Notes: generated from the letters alone by a model not told the origin. A stretch of 64,000 nt of DNA from Pseudobutyrivibrio sp. MD2005 (GCF_000621865.1 NZ_JHXE01000015.1:1-64000); one strand, 5' to 3'. Shown: positions 34,034 to 42,493, counted from the first letter of the stretch. Translations and numbers: made by a program.

Positions 34034-34732
34034 ATGAAGATTTTTAATCGCAAGAAACTTAACAATGATACGGATTTTAATGATATTGGCAATTTAAATT
34101 TGTTAGTTTCTGAACCTACTGTTAAGGCTAAATATAAGCCGAATCCATCTCATAGAAGAATAGATTTTTACTATGAGGAGGACAAAGTTTTTATAGAAGG
34201 ATTGGCTGATAATAACTACACATTTTGGTTGTCAAAGACAGATATTGCAGATACTTCAATAAACGCTCAAATATGCAAACATGTTTTATACGATTCATTT
34301 GATGTGTATTTTTCTACAAGCAAATATTATCATGAATTACATAGTCTATTTAAGAAATCTATCATTCAGGCCAGTGATTGTGTAGATGTAAAATGGAAGA
34401 CGCCATTTGGATCTTATATTGGTGATAATGATAATACAGGATTATTAATAGCTAAATCTTTAGTTGAATTTAAAACAGAAATAGAAAAACTGTGTGAAGC
34501 AAGAGAAGCTGGTGGCAATTATTTAAGTATCATGCAAGGTATTTTAGAACATTTATCCCAGAGGACGGATGATCCAATATGGGATTATTATACTGCAACT
34601 CCATGGATTAAGATTATGAGGGATGAAGACTACTTACTGTGCTCTAAGAATGAGCAATTTAAAGGCTTATACTTGCAGTTATTAAAACAGCACTCAGATC
34701 TTTATAGTAGGTATATGACAGCAGTACGTTAG
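34034..34732 (+). CDS. hypothetical 232-aa protein
   Basis: Not recognised. It is a soluble protein without signal peptide, with mixed alpha/beta character; the N-terminal half includes DFYYEEDKVFIEGLADNNYT and the C-terminal half is helical. It stands alone between hairpin array 2 and a structured-RNA region, so it may belong to accessory DNA. The ribosome site (GTAGGGAGATAAGG) is moderate. Confidence 0.6.
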   Translation: MKIFNRKKLNNDTDFNDIGNLNLLVSEPTVKAKYKPNPSHRRIDFYYEEDKVFIEGLADNNYTFWLSKTDIADTSINAQICKHVLYDSFDVYFSTSKYYHELHSLFKKSIIQASDCVDVKWKTPFGSYIGDNDNTGLLIAKSLVEFKTEIEKLCEAREAGGNYLSIMQGILEHLSQRTDDPIWDYYTATPWIKIMRDEDYLLCSKNEQFKGLYLQLLKQHSDLYSRYMTAVR

Positions 34733-34739
34733 ATAACAA

Positions 34740-34786
34740 AATCCAATTTAACGGTGAGTAGTAACGAAAGTTAAGCTTAATTGGAT
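34740..34786 (+). ncRNA. structured leader segment
   Basis: AATCCAATTTAAC pairs with GTTAAGCTTAATTGGAT (with a small bulge) around GGTGAGTAGTAACGAAA. It directly precedes the RBS-masking hairpin at 34805-34866 and may be part of one larger regulatory RNA. Confidence 0.4.
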
Positions 34787-34804
34787 GCAAGGGAATAAAT
34801 ATGG

Positions 34805-34871
34805 ACACCTCCGTGGTTTATCCTATAGACAGTTAATAAAGAACTGTCGGGATGCTACGGAGGTGTTTTTT
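34805..34871 (+). promoter_or_regulatory. hairpin masking a ribosome site, with U tract
   Basis: ACACCTCCGT (34805-34814) pairs perfectly with ACGGAGGTGT (34857-34866); an inner stem GACAGTT/AACTGTC (34828-34834, 34842-34848) sits inside. The right arm contains GGAGGTG, the ribosome site for the ATG at 34872, and is followed by six Ts. The same fold could therefore block translation and stop transcription. Confidence 0.55.
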
Positions 34872-34973
34872 ATGAAAGGATATGTTATTGATGCAGGTTA
34901 CATGGGATATGTAGACGGAGAATACGAATTATTTGCAACAGAGGACGAGTACTACGAGTATATGGCAGCATAA
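34872..34973 (+). CDS. 33-aa acidic/aromatic small protein
   Basis: Encodes MKGYVIDAGYMGYVDGEYEL followed by FATEDEYYEYMAA. Glycine-tyrosine rich and acidic, it looks like a conserved small clostridial protein, not a chance frame, but I cannot name it. The ribosome site GGAGGTG is inside the hairpin at 34805-34866, so synthesis is probably regulated. An in-frame extension to 34785 would read through the hairpin and is unlikely. Confidence 0.55.
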   Translation: MKGYVIDAGYMGYVDGEYELFATEDEYYEYMAA

Positions 34974-34989
34974 TGGTGAGGCATTGGGC

Positions 34990-35152
34990 GCATTGCATAA
35001 ATTAGGGCCATAAGTAAAACAGCAATATTCGCAAAATCACGCCCCTATGTAAAGCCAGCTGCAGCACATGGAGGGACTTCCCTATTTATATAGGCTGCGA
35101 ATAGTAACCCACAGGGGTAAAGGGGACTATTAAAAGTCCTCTTTATTTGGTA
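34990..35152 (+). ncRNA. candidate structured RNA ahead of ispF
   Basis: Nested complementary segments suggest a folded RNA: ATTCGCA (35018-35024) with TGCGAAT (35096-35102), CCTAT/ATAGG inside it, and AGGGACTTCCCT as an inner hairpin. It ends in AGGGGACTATTAAAAGTCCT followed by CTTTATTT, a terminator-like hairpin, before a TATAAT box at 35151. I could not match it to SRP, 6S, tmRNA or a known riboswitch. Confidence 0.4.
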
Positions 35153-35220
35153 TAATACTGTAGTTTAGTAGGTGATATTCTGCGTGATACGCGGATTCGA
35201 TTATAATATTAGGAGGCAAC

Positions 35221-35766
35221 ATGAGAATAGGTACAGGCTATGATGTACATAAGCTTGTGGAGGGCCGTGATTTGATTATAGGTGGTGTTAAGATAGAACA
35301 CACACTGGGACTCTTAGGCCATTCAGATGCAGATGTACTTTTGCATGCAATAGCAGATGCTGTGCTTGGCGCAGCAGGATTAAAGGATATAGGAGCTCAT
35401 TTCCCTGATACTGATCCAAAGTATAAGGGTGCGGATTCTATGAAGCTTTTAGAGCAGGTTAGAGAGCTCGTTATGGATGAAGGTTATGTGGTGGGCAATG
35501 TTGATGCTACTGTCATCGCCCAAAAGCCAAAGCTTCGCCCATATATTGAGCAGATGGAAGAAAACGTAGCACGATGTTTGGGGATTGATGTATCTCAGGT
35601 TAATATCAAGGCTACCACGGAAGAACATTTAGGCTTCACAGGTCGTGAGGAGGGCATCAGCTCTCAGGCAGTGTGCTTGCTTTATGAGTTTTACGATGGC
35701 AGCAACGCGGTTTACGACAGTGGCCGCAGCTGCGAAGGCTGCGCTGGCTGTGCCCGTAATAAATAA
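35221..35766 (+). CDS. ispF: 2-C-methyl-D-erythritol 2,4-cyclodiphosphate synthase
   Basis: A 181-aa enzyme of the non-mevalonate isoprenoid pathway that cyclises CDP-ME-2-phosphate and releases CMP. It has GTGYDVHKL with the zinc Asp and His, the [14 protein letters not shown] core, [11 protein letters not shown] and [13 protein letters not shown]. The family is usually about 156-162 residues; this one carries an extra tail of about 20 residues ending [12 protein letters not shown], which could bind a metal. AGGAGG lies before the ATG. Confidence 0.95.
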   Translation: MRIGTGYDVHKLVEGRDLIIGGVKIEHTLGLLGHSDADVLLHAIADAVLGAAGLKDIGAHFPDTDPKYKGADSMKLLEQVRELVMDEGYVVGNVDATVIAQKPKLRPYIEQMEENVARCLGIDVSQVNIKATTEEHLGFTGREEGISSQAVCLLYEFYDGSNAVYDSGRSCEGCAGCARNK

Positions 35767-35861
35767 AAAGATATTAGGATATAAATTATAAATAGCATTT
35801 GTAGGTAACAAGCTATTATATTTATAAATTAGCCCATAAAATAAGGAATATAGATGAGCAA

Positions 35862-35941
35862 CTGTATCAGACAAGCTCTAATATTTATTTGCGAGACATT
35901 CTAGTCGAGCAAGTAAATGATTAGGCTTGTATGTGTAACAG
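35862..35941 (+). ncRNA. recurrent leader RNA motif, copy A (before cysS)
   Basis: Outer stem CTGT/ACAG, then ACAAGC/GCTTGT, a variable stem (CTAAT, TTTA, TTGC with GCAA, TAAA, ATTAG), and the apical loop GCGAGACATTCTAGTCGAGC. The 3' strand after GCTTGT reads ATGTGTAAC. Same architecture before pgk, tpiA and purB. It ends 16 bases before the cysS ribosome site, so it lies in the mRNA leader. Confidence 0.75.
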
Positions 35942-35968
35942 ATGCGGACTAAGACTAGGAGAATTAAT

Positions 35969-37387
35969 ATGTTTACTTTTTATAATACTTTGAATAGGCA
36001 GGTGGAGGAGTTCCACTCAAAAGAAGAGGGAAAGGTTAGCATGTACACATGCGGCCCTACTGTATATCATTTTGCACATATTGGAAATATTCGTACATAT
36101 ATTATGCAGGATGCTCTTATCAAGTCATTGGAGTACGCAGGCTATGATGTTAAGCGTGTAATGAACATTACAGATGTTGGTCATCTTTCAAGCGATGCCG
36201 ATACTGGTGAGGATAAGATGGTTGCAGGTGCAAAACGTGAGCACAAGACAGTAATGGAAATCGCAAAGTTCTACACAGATGCATTCTTTAAGGATTTTGA
36301 TGCAGTTGGAAATAAGCGTCCAGATGTTATTGAGCCTGCTACAAATTGCATTCCAGAGTTTATTCACATGGTAGAGGTTCTTCTTGAAAAGGGCTATGCT
36401 TATGTGGCTGGAGGCAATGTTTACTTTGATACAAGTAAGCTTCAGGATTACTATGTATTCTCTTCAGCAGTTGAAAAAGAGCAGCTTGCAGTAGGTGTTC
36501 GTGATGATGTAGAAGAGGATGTTAATAAAAAGAACAAGACAGATTTTGTTCTTTGGTTTACAAAGTCTAAGTTTGAGGACCAGGCTCTTAAGTGGGATAG
36601 CCCATGGGGCGTTGGTTACCCAGGATGGCATATTGAGTGCTCATGCATTTCTATGAAGCATCTGGGTGAGTATATTGATATTCACTGCGGTGGTGTTGAT
36701 AACATTTTCCCACATCACACCAATGAGATTGCTCAGTCCGAAGCATACTTAGGACATAAGTGGTGCAATTACTGGTTCCACAGCAATCACCTTAATGATC
36801 AGTCTGGTAAGATGTCTAAATCAAAGGGCGCAATTCTTACAGTATCGCTTCTTCAGGAAAAGGGATATGATCCACTTGTATACAGATTCTTCTGCTTGCA
36901 GTCACACTATCGTAAGCCTTTAGTATTCTCTTGGGAGAATTTGGATAACACAGTTCAGGCCTATAATAAGCTTGTTAAGCGTGTAAGTGAGCTTAAGGAG
37001 GAAGGTGCTGTTGATGAGGCTGTAAAGGCTGAATTCGAGGCTAAATTCTTAGAGGCAGTTTCTAACGACCTTAACACTTCAATGGCTATTACAGTGCTTT
37101 ATGACGCTTTAAAGGCAGATACAAACGATGCAACTAAGCTCGCACTTGTAGAAAGCTTTGATAGAGTGCTTTCTCTTGATTTAATTGGTCATGCTAAGGC
37201 ACTTGCAGATGCTGGTTCATCTGTTGATGCTGAACTTGAGGCATTCATTAATGATGCAATTGCTCGCCGCGCAGAGGCTAAGAAGGCAAAGGATTTTGCA
37301 ACAGCAGATGCAATTCGTGATGAGCTTTTAGCAAAGGGTGTAGAGATTAAGGATACTCGCGAGGGAGTAGTATGGCAGTTGATTTAA
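35969..37387 (+). CDS. cysS: cysteinyl-tRNA synthetase
   Basis: A 472-aa class I synthetase that charges tRNA-Cys. The HIGH-type motif is FAHIGNIRTY (after TCGPTVYH, with the first zinc Cys) and the KMSKS motif is GKMSKSKG. The zinc site continues with WHIECSCIS and HTNE. I start at ATG 35969, six bases after AGGAG; the upstream in-frame ATG (35942) falls at the end of the leader RNA. It overlaps mrnC by 16 bases, the order also found in Bacillus subtilis. Confidence 0.96.
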   Translation: MFTFYNTLNRQVEEFHSKEEGKVSMYTCGPTVYHFAHIGNIRTYIMQDALIKSLEYAGYDVKRVMNITDVGHLSSDADTGEDKMVAGAKREHKTVMEIAKFYTDAFFKDFDAVGNKRPDVIEPATNCIPEFIHMVEVLLEKGYAYVAGGNVYFDTSKLQDYYVFSSAVEKEQLAVGVRDDVEEDVNKKNKTDFVLWFTKSKFEDQALKWDSPWGVGYPGWHIECSCISMKHLGEYIDIHCGGVDNIFPHHTNEIAQSEAYLGHKWCNYWFHSNHLNDQSGKMSKSKGAILTVSLLQEKGYDPLVYRFFCLQSHYRKPLVFSWENLDNTVQAYNKLVKRVSELKEEGAVDEAVKAEFEAKFLEAVSNDLNTSMAITVLYDALKADTNDATKLALVESFDRVLSLDLIGHAKALADAGSSVDAELEAFINDAIARRAEAKKAKDFATADAIRDELLAKGVEIKDTREGVVWQLI

Positions 37388-37806
37388 ACAGCTATTTTAA
37401 TGAAAAGTTCAATATAGAGCCAAAAGACATCAGAACATATTCGCCACTTACTCTAGCATACATAGGCGATTCTATATACGATTTGGTGATTCGTTCTATA
37501 TTGGTAAATAAAGGGAATACCCCAGTTAATAAGTTGCACCAAAGGGCTAGCCAGATTGTAAAGGCACCTACACAGGCTGCCATGATTTTAGCTCTTATGG
37601 ATGAGCTTACAGAGGAAGAGGCTGATTGGTATAGGCGTGGACGCAATTCCAAGCCACATACCAAGGCAAAGAACGCCAGCACAATTGATTATCTTGACGC
37701 TACAGGTTTTGAGGCAGTGCTTGGCTATCTCTACCTTACAGGCGATATGGATCGCATTTGTGAGCTCGTCACCCGAGGTCTGGAACTGGCAGCGGTCGAG
37801 GTATAG
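37372..37806 (+). CDS. mrnC: Mini-ribonuclease III
   Basis: A 144-aa RNase III-like dimer without a double-stranded-RNA-binding domain, which matures 23S rRNA ends. The catalytic helix SPLTLAYIGDSIYDLVIR has the key Asp, and ATGFEAVLGYLYLTGD supplies the second acidic cluster. Its start overlaps the cysS end. Length and position match the family. Confidence 0.93.
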   Translation: MAVDLNSYFNEKFNIEPKDIRTYSPLTLAYIGDSIYDLVIRSILVNKGNTPVNKLHQRASQIVKAPTQAAMILALMDELTEEEADWYRRGRNSKPHTKAKNASTIDYLDATGFEAVLGYLYLTGDMDRICELVTRGLELAAVEV

Positions 37807-37862
37807 TTATAGAAAGAGTAAGCTAGTAGTCGTAACTAGCGTAGTTTATAGAAAGAGTAAGG
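37805..37862 (+). repeat. reduced leader-motif scar with direct repeats
   Basis: TTATAGAAAGAGTAAG occurs twice (about 37807 and 37848). Between them AAGCTAGTAGTCGTAACTAGCG looks like the outer helix of the tpiA leader copy (CTAGT...GTAACTAGCG) with the inner stems removed. Confidence 0.45.
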
Positions 37863-37952
37863 TTTATAGTTGACAATTACATAGGCTCTTTTTTGAGAGT
37901 ATAGTGAAAACGATGAAAAAAAGATTCTATGTAATTGTTGATGTAACAAACC
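37861..37952 (+). ncRNA. diverged relative of the leader motif (before rlmB)
   Basis: Outer stem GGTTT/AAACC, a perfect inner stem CAATTACATAG/CTATGTAATTG, an upper stem CTTTTTT/AAAAAAAG, and a 3' strand TTGATGTAAC. The layout follows the cysS, pgk, tpiA and purB leaders, but the apical GAGACAT..GTCGA consensus is not kept. It may be a distant variant or an independent structure. Confidence 0.4.
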
Positions 37953-37967
37953 GTAGGTTTTAGCATT

Positions 37968-38717
37968 ATGGAAGAAAGTAGAATTGTAGAAGGCCGCAAC
38001 GCAGTGTTGGAGGCATTCAGAAGTGGAAAGACTATTGATAAGCTTTTTGTTTTAGAAGGCTGCAAGGATGGCCCGGTTCAGACTATTCTTAGAGAAGCAA
38101 AAAAGAGCAAGGATACTGTAATCAGTTTTGTTAAGAAAGAGCGTCTTGACCAGCTTTCGGAGACTGGTAAGCATCAGGGCGTGTTGGCGTATGCAGCAAG
38201 CTATGATTATGTTGAGCTTGATGATATTATGGCGGCAGCTCGTGATAAGGGTGAAGCGCCATTTCTTATTATCCTTGATAATATAGAGGATCCACACAAT
38301 CTTGGTGCTATTATTCGTACAGCAAACCAGGTTGGAGCACATGGTGTGGTTATTCCAAAGCATAGGGCAGTAGGACTTACAGCTACAGTTGCTAAGGCCT
38401 CTGCAGGTGCTATCAACTATACTCCAGTTGCCAAGGTAACAAACATCAGCAAGACAATGGAGGAACTTAAGGACCAGGGAATGTGGTTTGTATGCGCTGA
38501 TATGGGCGGTACTACAATGTATGACCTTAATCTTACTGGTTCAATTGGCCTTGTAATTGGAAATGAAGGACATGGTGTTTCTGACTTAGTTAAAAAGAAT
38601 TGCGATATGGTCGCATCTATTCCAATGTATGGTGATATCGATTCACTTAATGCATCTGTTGCTTGTGGTGTACTTGCATACGAGGTTGTTAGACAGAGAA
38701 TTAATCAATCTAAATAA
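37968..38717 (+). CDS. rlmB: 23S rRNA 2'-O-methyltransferase RlmB (SpoU family)
   Basis: A 249-aa enzyme methylating a guanosine ribose in the 23S rRNA peptidyl-transferase region. A small L30-like substrate domain (about 1-75) precedes the knotted SPOUT domain with DNIEDPHNLGAIIRTANQVG, GLVIGNEGHGVS and DSLNASVACGVLAYE, the three SpoU motifs that bind SAM. It follows mrnC in the conserved cysS-mrnC-rlmB order. Confidence 0.94.
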   Translation: MEESRIVEGRNAVLEAFRSGKTIDKLFVLEGCKDGPVQTILREAKKSKDTVISFVKKERLDQLSETGKHQGVLAYAASYDYVELDDIMAAARDKGEAPFLIILDNIEDPHNLGAIIRTANQVGAHGVVIPKHRAVGLTATVAKASAGAINYTPVAKVTNISKTMEELKDQGMWFVCADMGGTTMYDLNLTGSIGLVIGNEGHGVSDLVKKNCDMVASIPMYGDIDSLNASVACGVLAYEVVRQRINQSK

Positions 38718-38737
38718 TAGATTCTAAGGAGCTATTT

Positions 38738-39325
38738 ATGGATCAGCGTGAGGAGTACGTTGAGTTAACTGATGAACAGCTTGTTGCGAGATATCAAAGC
38801 GGTGATCAGGCTGTTTTGAATTACATATGTGAGAAGTATAAGCCTTTAGTTTTGAAAACATCCAAGAAATACTTTCTTGTAGGTGGAGAGAACGATGATT
38901 TGATTCAGGAGGGCATGATAGGTCTGTTTGGAGCTATTGGAGATTATGATACATCTTCTGAAGTTACATTTTTTCATTTTGCTCAGCTCTGCATTGATAG
39001 ACAAATGATAAAGGCTATTGAGGCTGGAAATCGTAAGAAGCATTCGCCATTAAATGCCTACGTTTCTTTGTATAATGATGAGGTCGGGGATTTTGATGAG
39101 CCTGCATTTACTTCAGATGATCCAGCAGAATTGATAATCGAAGCGGAAGAGAATATGGATTTAATAGAGCGTTTAAAATCTGCTTTGTCATCAATGGAAA
39201 AGAAGGTTTTTGAGCTTTATATGCAGGATTTAGATTATAAGGAGATTGCTCAAAGACTAAATAAATCAGAAAAATCTATAGATAATACTCTTACGAGAAT
39301 TAAGCAAAAGGCTAAGAATATTTAA
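38738..39325 (+). CDS. sigma-70 family factor, SigH-like
   Basis: A 195-aa sigma factor. Region 2 is clear (NYICEKYKPLVLKTSKKYFL, DDLIQEGMIGLFGAIGDYD, FFHFAQLCIDRQMIKAIEAG) and region 4 has the helix-turn-helix (LDYKEIAQRLNKSEKSIDNT). Position after rlmB matches sigH of Bacillus, where it drives stationary-phase and sporulation genes; the intervening yacP gene is missing here. Whether this host sporulates cannot be judged. Confidence 0.9.
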   Translation: MDQREEYVELTDEQLVARYQSGDQAVLNYICEKYKPLVLKTSKKYFLVGGENDDLIQEGMIGLFGAIGDYDTSSEVTFFHFAQLCIDRQMIKAIEAGNRKKHSPLNAYVSLYNDEVGDFDEPAFTSDDPAELIIEAEENMDLIERLKSALSSMEKKVFELYMQDLDYKEIAQRLNKSEKSIDNTLTRIKQKAKNI

Positions 39326-39330
39326 AGATA

Positions 39331-39364
39331 AAAAGCGATAACTCAAAAATGAGCTATCGCTTTT
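39331..39364. terminator. two-way terminator between sigH and the TRAP operon
   Basis: AAAAGCGATAACTCA pairs with TGAGCTATCGCTTTT (one G-T), with A and T tracts on either side serving both strands. Confidence 0.93.
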
Positions 39365-39366
39365 CT

Positions 39367-40386
39367 CTATTCTATAATTCCATCGGTGTAAATCTGATAT
39401 AGTTCTGGATCAACATTAGCTTTAATTGACTCGTAAACAGGAGTTGCATTACTTCTGATTTCTTCACGTATTTCATCGGAAAGAGGAATGATTTCAGTGC
39501 CGCTTTCTTCGATTGTAGCTATACGAGAAGCAATTCTGTTATCAGACTGAGTTCTTGCATATTCTGTGGCTGTACGGGCTGCCTCAGAGATTATTTCCTG
39601 TTGCTTAGGAGTAAGACCATCCATAAATTCATCACTTGCAACTAAAGATATTAGATGAGGAAGGTGATTAGTCTCTACAACGTAATCCTGCTGCTCATAT
39701 AATCTGTTTGATACGATAACCTCGTAAGGATTCTCCTGAGCATCAATTGTGCCTTGCTGAAGGCCGATATACACCTCTGAGAAAGTCATAGGTGTTGGGG
39801 AAGCAGATAAGCTCTTCCAAAACGCCAGGTGATAAGAGTTTTCCATGGTTCTAATCTTTTGTCCCTTGAAATCTTTAATGGAATAAACAGGGGTGTTTGT
39901 AGTCATTACACGGAAGCCCTGATCGGCATATCCTAGTAGCTGATATCCACCGTTTTCATAAACATCGGATATCTTATCCATAAATTCTGGATTATCTACT
40001 TTGGCTCGCACATCTTCGATTGTGCTGAACAAACATGGCATATCAAATATTGCAACATCAGGAAGGAAGGTTACCTGAGGAGCTGTGTTTTGAACTATAA
40101 AAGGAATATCACCATCTTTGCAGGATTCAAGCAGTTCTCTGTCTCCGCCCAGCACACTGTTAGGATATACTTGAATAACCATTTGCCCGTCGCTAAGTCT
40201 GTATACTTCCTCTGCAAATTTTTCAGCATATATTTGAGTGACGGTATCTTCTGGGCTGGATGTACCAAGAGGCCATGCATAAGTCTGAGTGTCAGATACA
40301 GCAGAGCTGGTAGTGCAGGCAGTAAAGCTAAGGCTAATTAATAATGCAGTTGATAAAGCAAGTATCTTATTTCGTCTAAGTTTCAT
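39367..40386 (-). CDS. TRAP transporter solute-binding lipoprotein (DctP)
   Basis: A 339-aa extracellular binding protein for organic acids. A lipobox (SFTACTT, Cys about residue 24) anchors it. The DctP fold is shown by AEKFAEEVYRLSDGQMVIQV, the conserved carboxylate-binding Arg region GQKIRTMENSYHLAFWKSL and the QQGTIDAQENPYEVI segment. It is last of three TRAP genes (DctQ, DctM, DctP). Proximity to quinate/shikimate enzymes suggests a cyclic hydroxy acid as cargo. Confidence 0.93.
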   Translation of the reverse strand: MKLRRNKILALSTALLISLSFTACTTSSAVSDTQTYAWPLGTSSPEDTVTQIYAEKFAEEVYRLSDGQMVIQVYPNSVLGGDRELLESCKDGDIPFIVQNTAPQVTFLPDVAIFDMPCLFSTIEDVRAKVDNPEFMDKISDVYENGGYQLLGYADQGFRVMTTNTPVYSIKDFKGQKIRTMENSYHLAFWKSLSASPTPMTFSEVYIGLQQGTIDAQENPYEVIVSNRLYEQQDYVVETNHLPHLISLVASDEFMDGLTPKQQEIISEAARTATEYARTQSDNRIASRIATIEESGTEIIPLSDEIREEIRSNATPVYESIKANVDPELYQIYTDGIIE

Positions 40387-40406
40387 AAAGATTCTCCAAT
40401 TACTAA

Positions 40407-41696
40407 TTATATAAGTACTAAACTGATTGCTGGAATAAACGTAATGAGAAGCAGTGCAACTAAAAACATTATTATCATTGGCATTGCTTTCTTGGCGATG
40501 TCCATAACAGGTACATCTGTAAGTGAGCTTGCAACGAAAAGGTTGACACCGATTGGAGGTGTAACAAATCCGATTGCAAGGTTTACAACCATCATAATAC
40601 CAAAGTGGATTCCGTCCATGCCTACCGCCTTGACGATTGGAAGTAGGATAGGAGAAAGAATAAGTATAGCTGGTGTTGTATCCATAACCATTCCAACAAC
40701 AAGAAGGAACAGGTTGATAACAAGTAATAGAATAATTTTGTTTGTGAAGTTGTTTAAAATATATGCGCTGACTATCTGTGGTACCTGCATAAGTGTAAGC
40801 ACACGAGAGAATGCAGTAGATGCCGCAAGTATAAATAGAATTGGCGCATAGGTTTTCATGGCTTCAACAAATATATTCCAAATATCGGAAATACGAATTG
40901 TCTTGTAGATGAAGAGGCTGATAATAAGGGCATAAAATACTGAAATTACAGCCGCCTCTGTAGGTGATGCAATACCAAGATAAATGCATCCAAGTACAAT
41001 TACGGGACTGAGAATTGCGAAAAAGCTATCTTTAAATATTTTGCCCAAACCTTTAGCATGTAGTGCTTCAATTTCGCGATTAATCTTTTCTTTGTTTTCA
41101 CCCACAATCTTGCAATGAATGTAAGCATAAAGCATTAATAAAAAGCTTATTAATAGACCAGGGATAATTCCTGCAATAAAAAGATTTCCAACGGATTCTC
41201 CAGATGCCATTGCGTACATAATAAATGGAATACTTGGAGGAATGATAACACCAAGACCACCGGCAACGGCTACAATTGCTGTGGAGAATTTTTTGTCGTA
41301 TCCCATCTCAAGAAGAAGAGGAATAGTCATTGAACCTACAGCTGCAACAGTGGCAGGGGCAGAACCTGAAATTGCACCGTAAAACAGGCATGTAATGATT
41401 ACGGCACATGGTACACCTGCAGTTTTCTTTCCAATGAAATAAGAGAAAACATCAAAGAGCTTTTTTGATATCTGACCGTGTGCCATGATGATTCCGGAAA
41501 GTACGAACATTGGAACGGCAAGAAGTGGAAAACTATCGATTCCACCAACCATAGAGCGGATAACATAGCTTGCACTGGCAGTGAATGAAGGATCAAAAGC
41601 TCCAGGAAGAACTGCAACAATTCCAAGAGAGATGGAAACTGGAATGGCTATAATTAAGCAAATTATAAATAAGAATAAAACTGTGAAAGCACTCAT
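40407..41696 (-). CDS. TRAP transporter large permease (DctM)
   Basis: A 429-aa membrane protein with about 11-12 TM helices. It drives sodium-coupled uptake together with DctQ. Typical DctM stretches include FYGAISGSAPATVAAVGSM, GLGVIIPPSIPFI and GFVTPPIGVNLFVA, which form the re-entrant hairpins of the ion and substrate sites. The stop of dctQ is 2 bases upstream, so the two are translationally linked. Confidence 0.95.
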   Translation of the reverse strand: MSAFTVLFLFIICLIIAIPVSISLGIVAVLPGAFDPSFTASASYVIRSMVGGIDSFPLLAVPMFVLSGIIMAHGQISKKLFDVFSYFIGKKTAGVPCAVIITCLFYGAISGSAPATVAAVGSMTIPLLLEMGYDKKFSTAIVAVAGGLGVIIPPSIPFIMYAMASGESVGNLFIAGIIPGLLISFLLMLYAYIHCKIVGENKEKINREIEALHAKGLGKIFKDSFFAILSPVIVLGCIYLGIASPTEAAVISVFYALIISLFIYKTIRISDIWNIFVEAMKTYAPILFILAASTAFSRVLTLMQVPQIVSAYILNNFTNKIILLLVINLFLLVVGMVMDTTPAILILSPILLPIVKAVGMDGIHFGIMMVVNLAIGFVTPPIGVNLFVASSLTDVPVMDIAKKAMPMIIMFLVALLLITFIPAISLVLI

Positions 41697-41698
41697 GC

Positions 41699-42343
41699 TT
41701 AATTACCTCCTTCCTGATTTTGGGATGCTTTTTCCTCTGGCTCAAGAACTTCTTTATTGAAGTTTTCATGAGAGAGGAGATTGCTCATAGGCCTTTTTAA
41801 ATTAGCACGGCGTTCAAGCTCTGCTAAATGTGATGGCCAATCCTTTAACTCTTCCTCGTGGATTACATTATGCCATTCGAGGAACCAACGCTCTAAAATG
41901 CGGATGGCACAAAGTGTGAAGCAAACTAGTGGAGCAGATTGTACATAGTACATTGGGATGCCACAAGCAGGTGAAACCTGACCGCTTTCGATTGTAGATA
42001 ATAAATATCTATATGCGTAAGGAACTAAATATACGAAAAACACAAACTCAACAGTAAGGTTAAGAACCTTCATTAATCCTTTTTTTCTAGGCTTGAGATT
42101 GCGGATGAATTGGTCGATTTTTATTGAGATACATTTTTTAGTGCAAAGACTAACAGAAAAAAATGCAGACCATATAAATAGATATCTTGTGATTTCTTCA
42201 GACCAGGAGAGAGAAGCTCCCAGAATATATCGACAGAAAATTTGAATGCCCATAATGACACTCATAGCTATAAGCAGAACAACCATAATGAATTCTTCAA
42301 GATACTCATCAATGAAGAAAAAAATACGTTTAATTCCAGTCAT
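41699..42343 (-). CDS. TRAP transporter small permease (DctQ)
   Basis: A 214-aa four-TM protein that scaffolds DctM. Family features: FIMVVLLIAMSVIMGIQIFC, then SWSEEITRYLFIWSAFFSVS with the conserved E-E-x-x-R, and CIPMYY-type loop near the end of the third helix. The C-terminal cytoplasmic tail (about 50 residues, rich in Glu and Lys) is longer than usual. I use the ATG at 42343 with GGGGA upstream; an in-frame ATG at 42388 has no ribosome site. Confidence 0.9.
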   Translation of the reverse strand: MTGIKRIFFFIDEYLEEFIMVVLLIAMSVIMGIQIFCRYILGASLSWSEEITRYLFIWSAFFSVSLCTKKCISIKIDQFIRNLKPRKKGLMKVLNLTVEFVFFVYLVPYAYRYLLSTIESGQVSPACGIPMYYVQSAPLVCFTLCAIRILERWFLEWHNVIHEEELKDWPSHLAELERRANLKRPMSNLLSHENFNKEVLEPEEKASQNQEGGN

Positions 42344-42441
42344 GCGTGAAATTCCCCTTTTCTTTTTATTATAAATGTTCCATATCACTTTAGCAAAGTA
42401 AAGTTAAAGCAATATGGAATATTCATAATATAGTATTCAAT

Positions 42442-42478
42442 AAAAAAAGGGCAATTTGTACATTGCACAAATCACCCC
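42442..42478 (-). terminator. terminator of the aroD operon
   Basis: On the minus strand GGGGTGATTTGT pairs with ACAAATTGCCC across GCAATGT, followed by TTTTTT. It separates the aroE-MFS-aroD genes from the TRAP genes. Confidence 0.88.
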
Positions 42479-42493
42479 GAGAATGCTTATATT

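Noticed and set aside
34785-34871. 62-aa version of the small gene at 34872
   Set aside because: The extra 29 codons lie within the regulatory hairpin, and GGAGGTG sits properly in front of the internal ATG.
34990-35152. SRP RNA, 6S RNA or c-di-GMP riboswitch
   Set aside because: The conserved cores (GGUCAGG..AGCAGCC; the large open bubble; GEMM loop sequences) are not present.
35862-35941. T-box riboswitch before cysS
   Set aside because: No T-box sequence (UGGN'CCGCG) or antiterminator pair is seen, and the same motif precedes pgk, tpiA and purB, which are not tRNA-charging genes.
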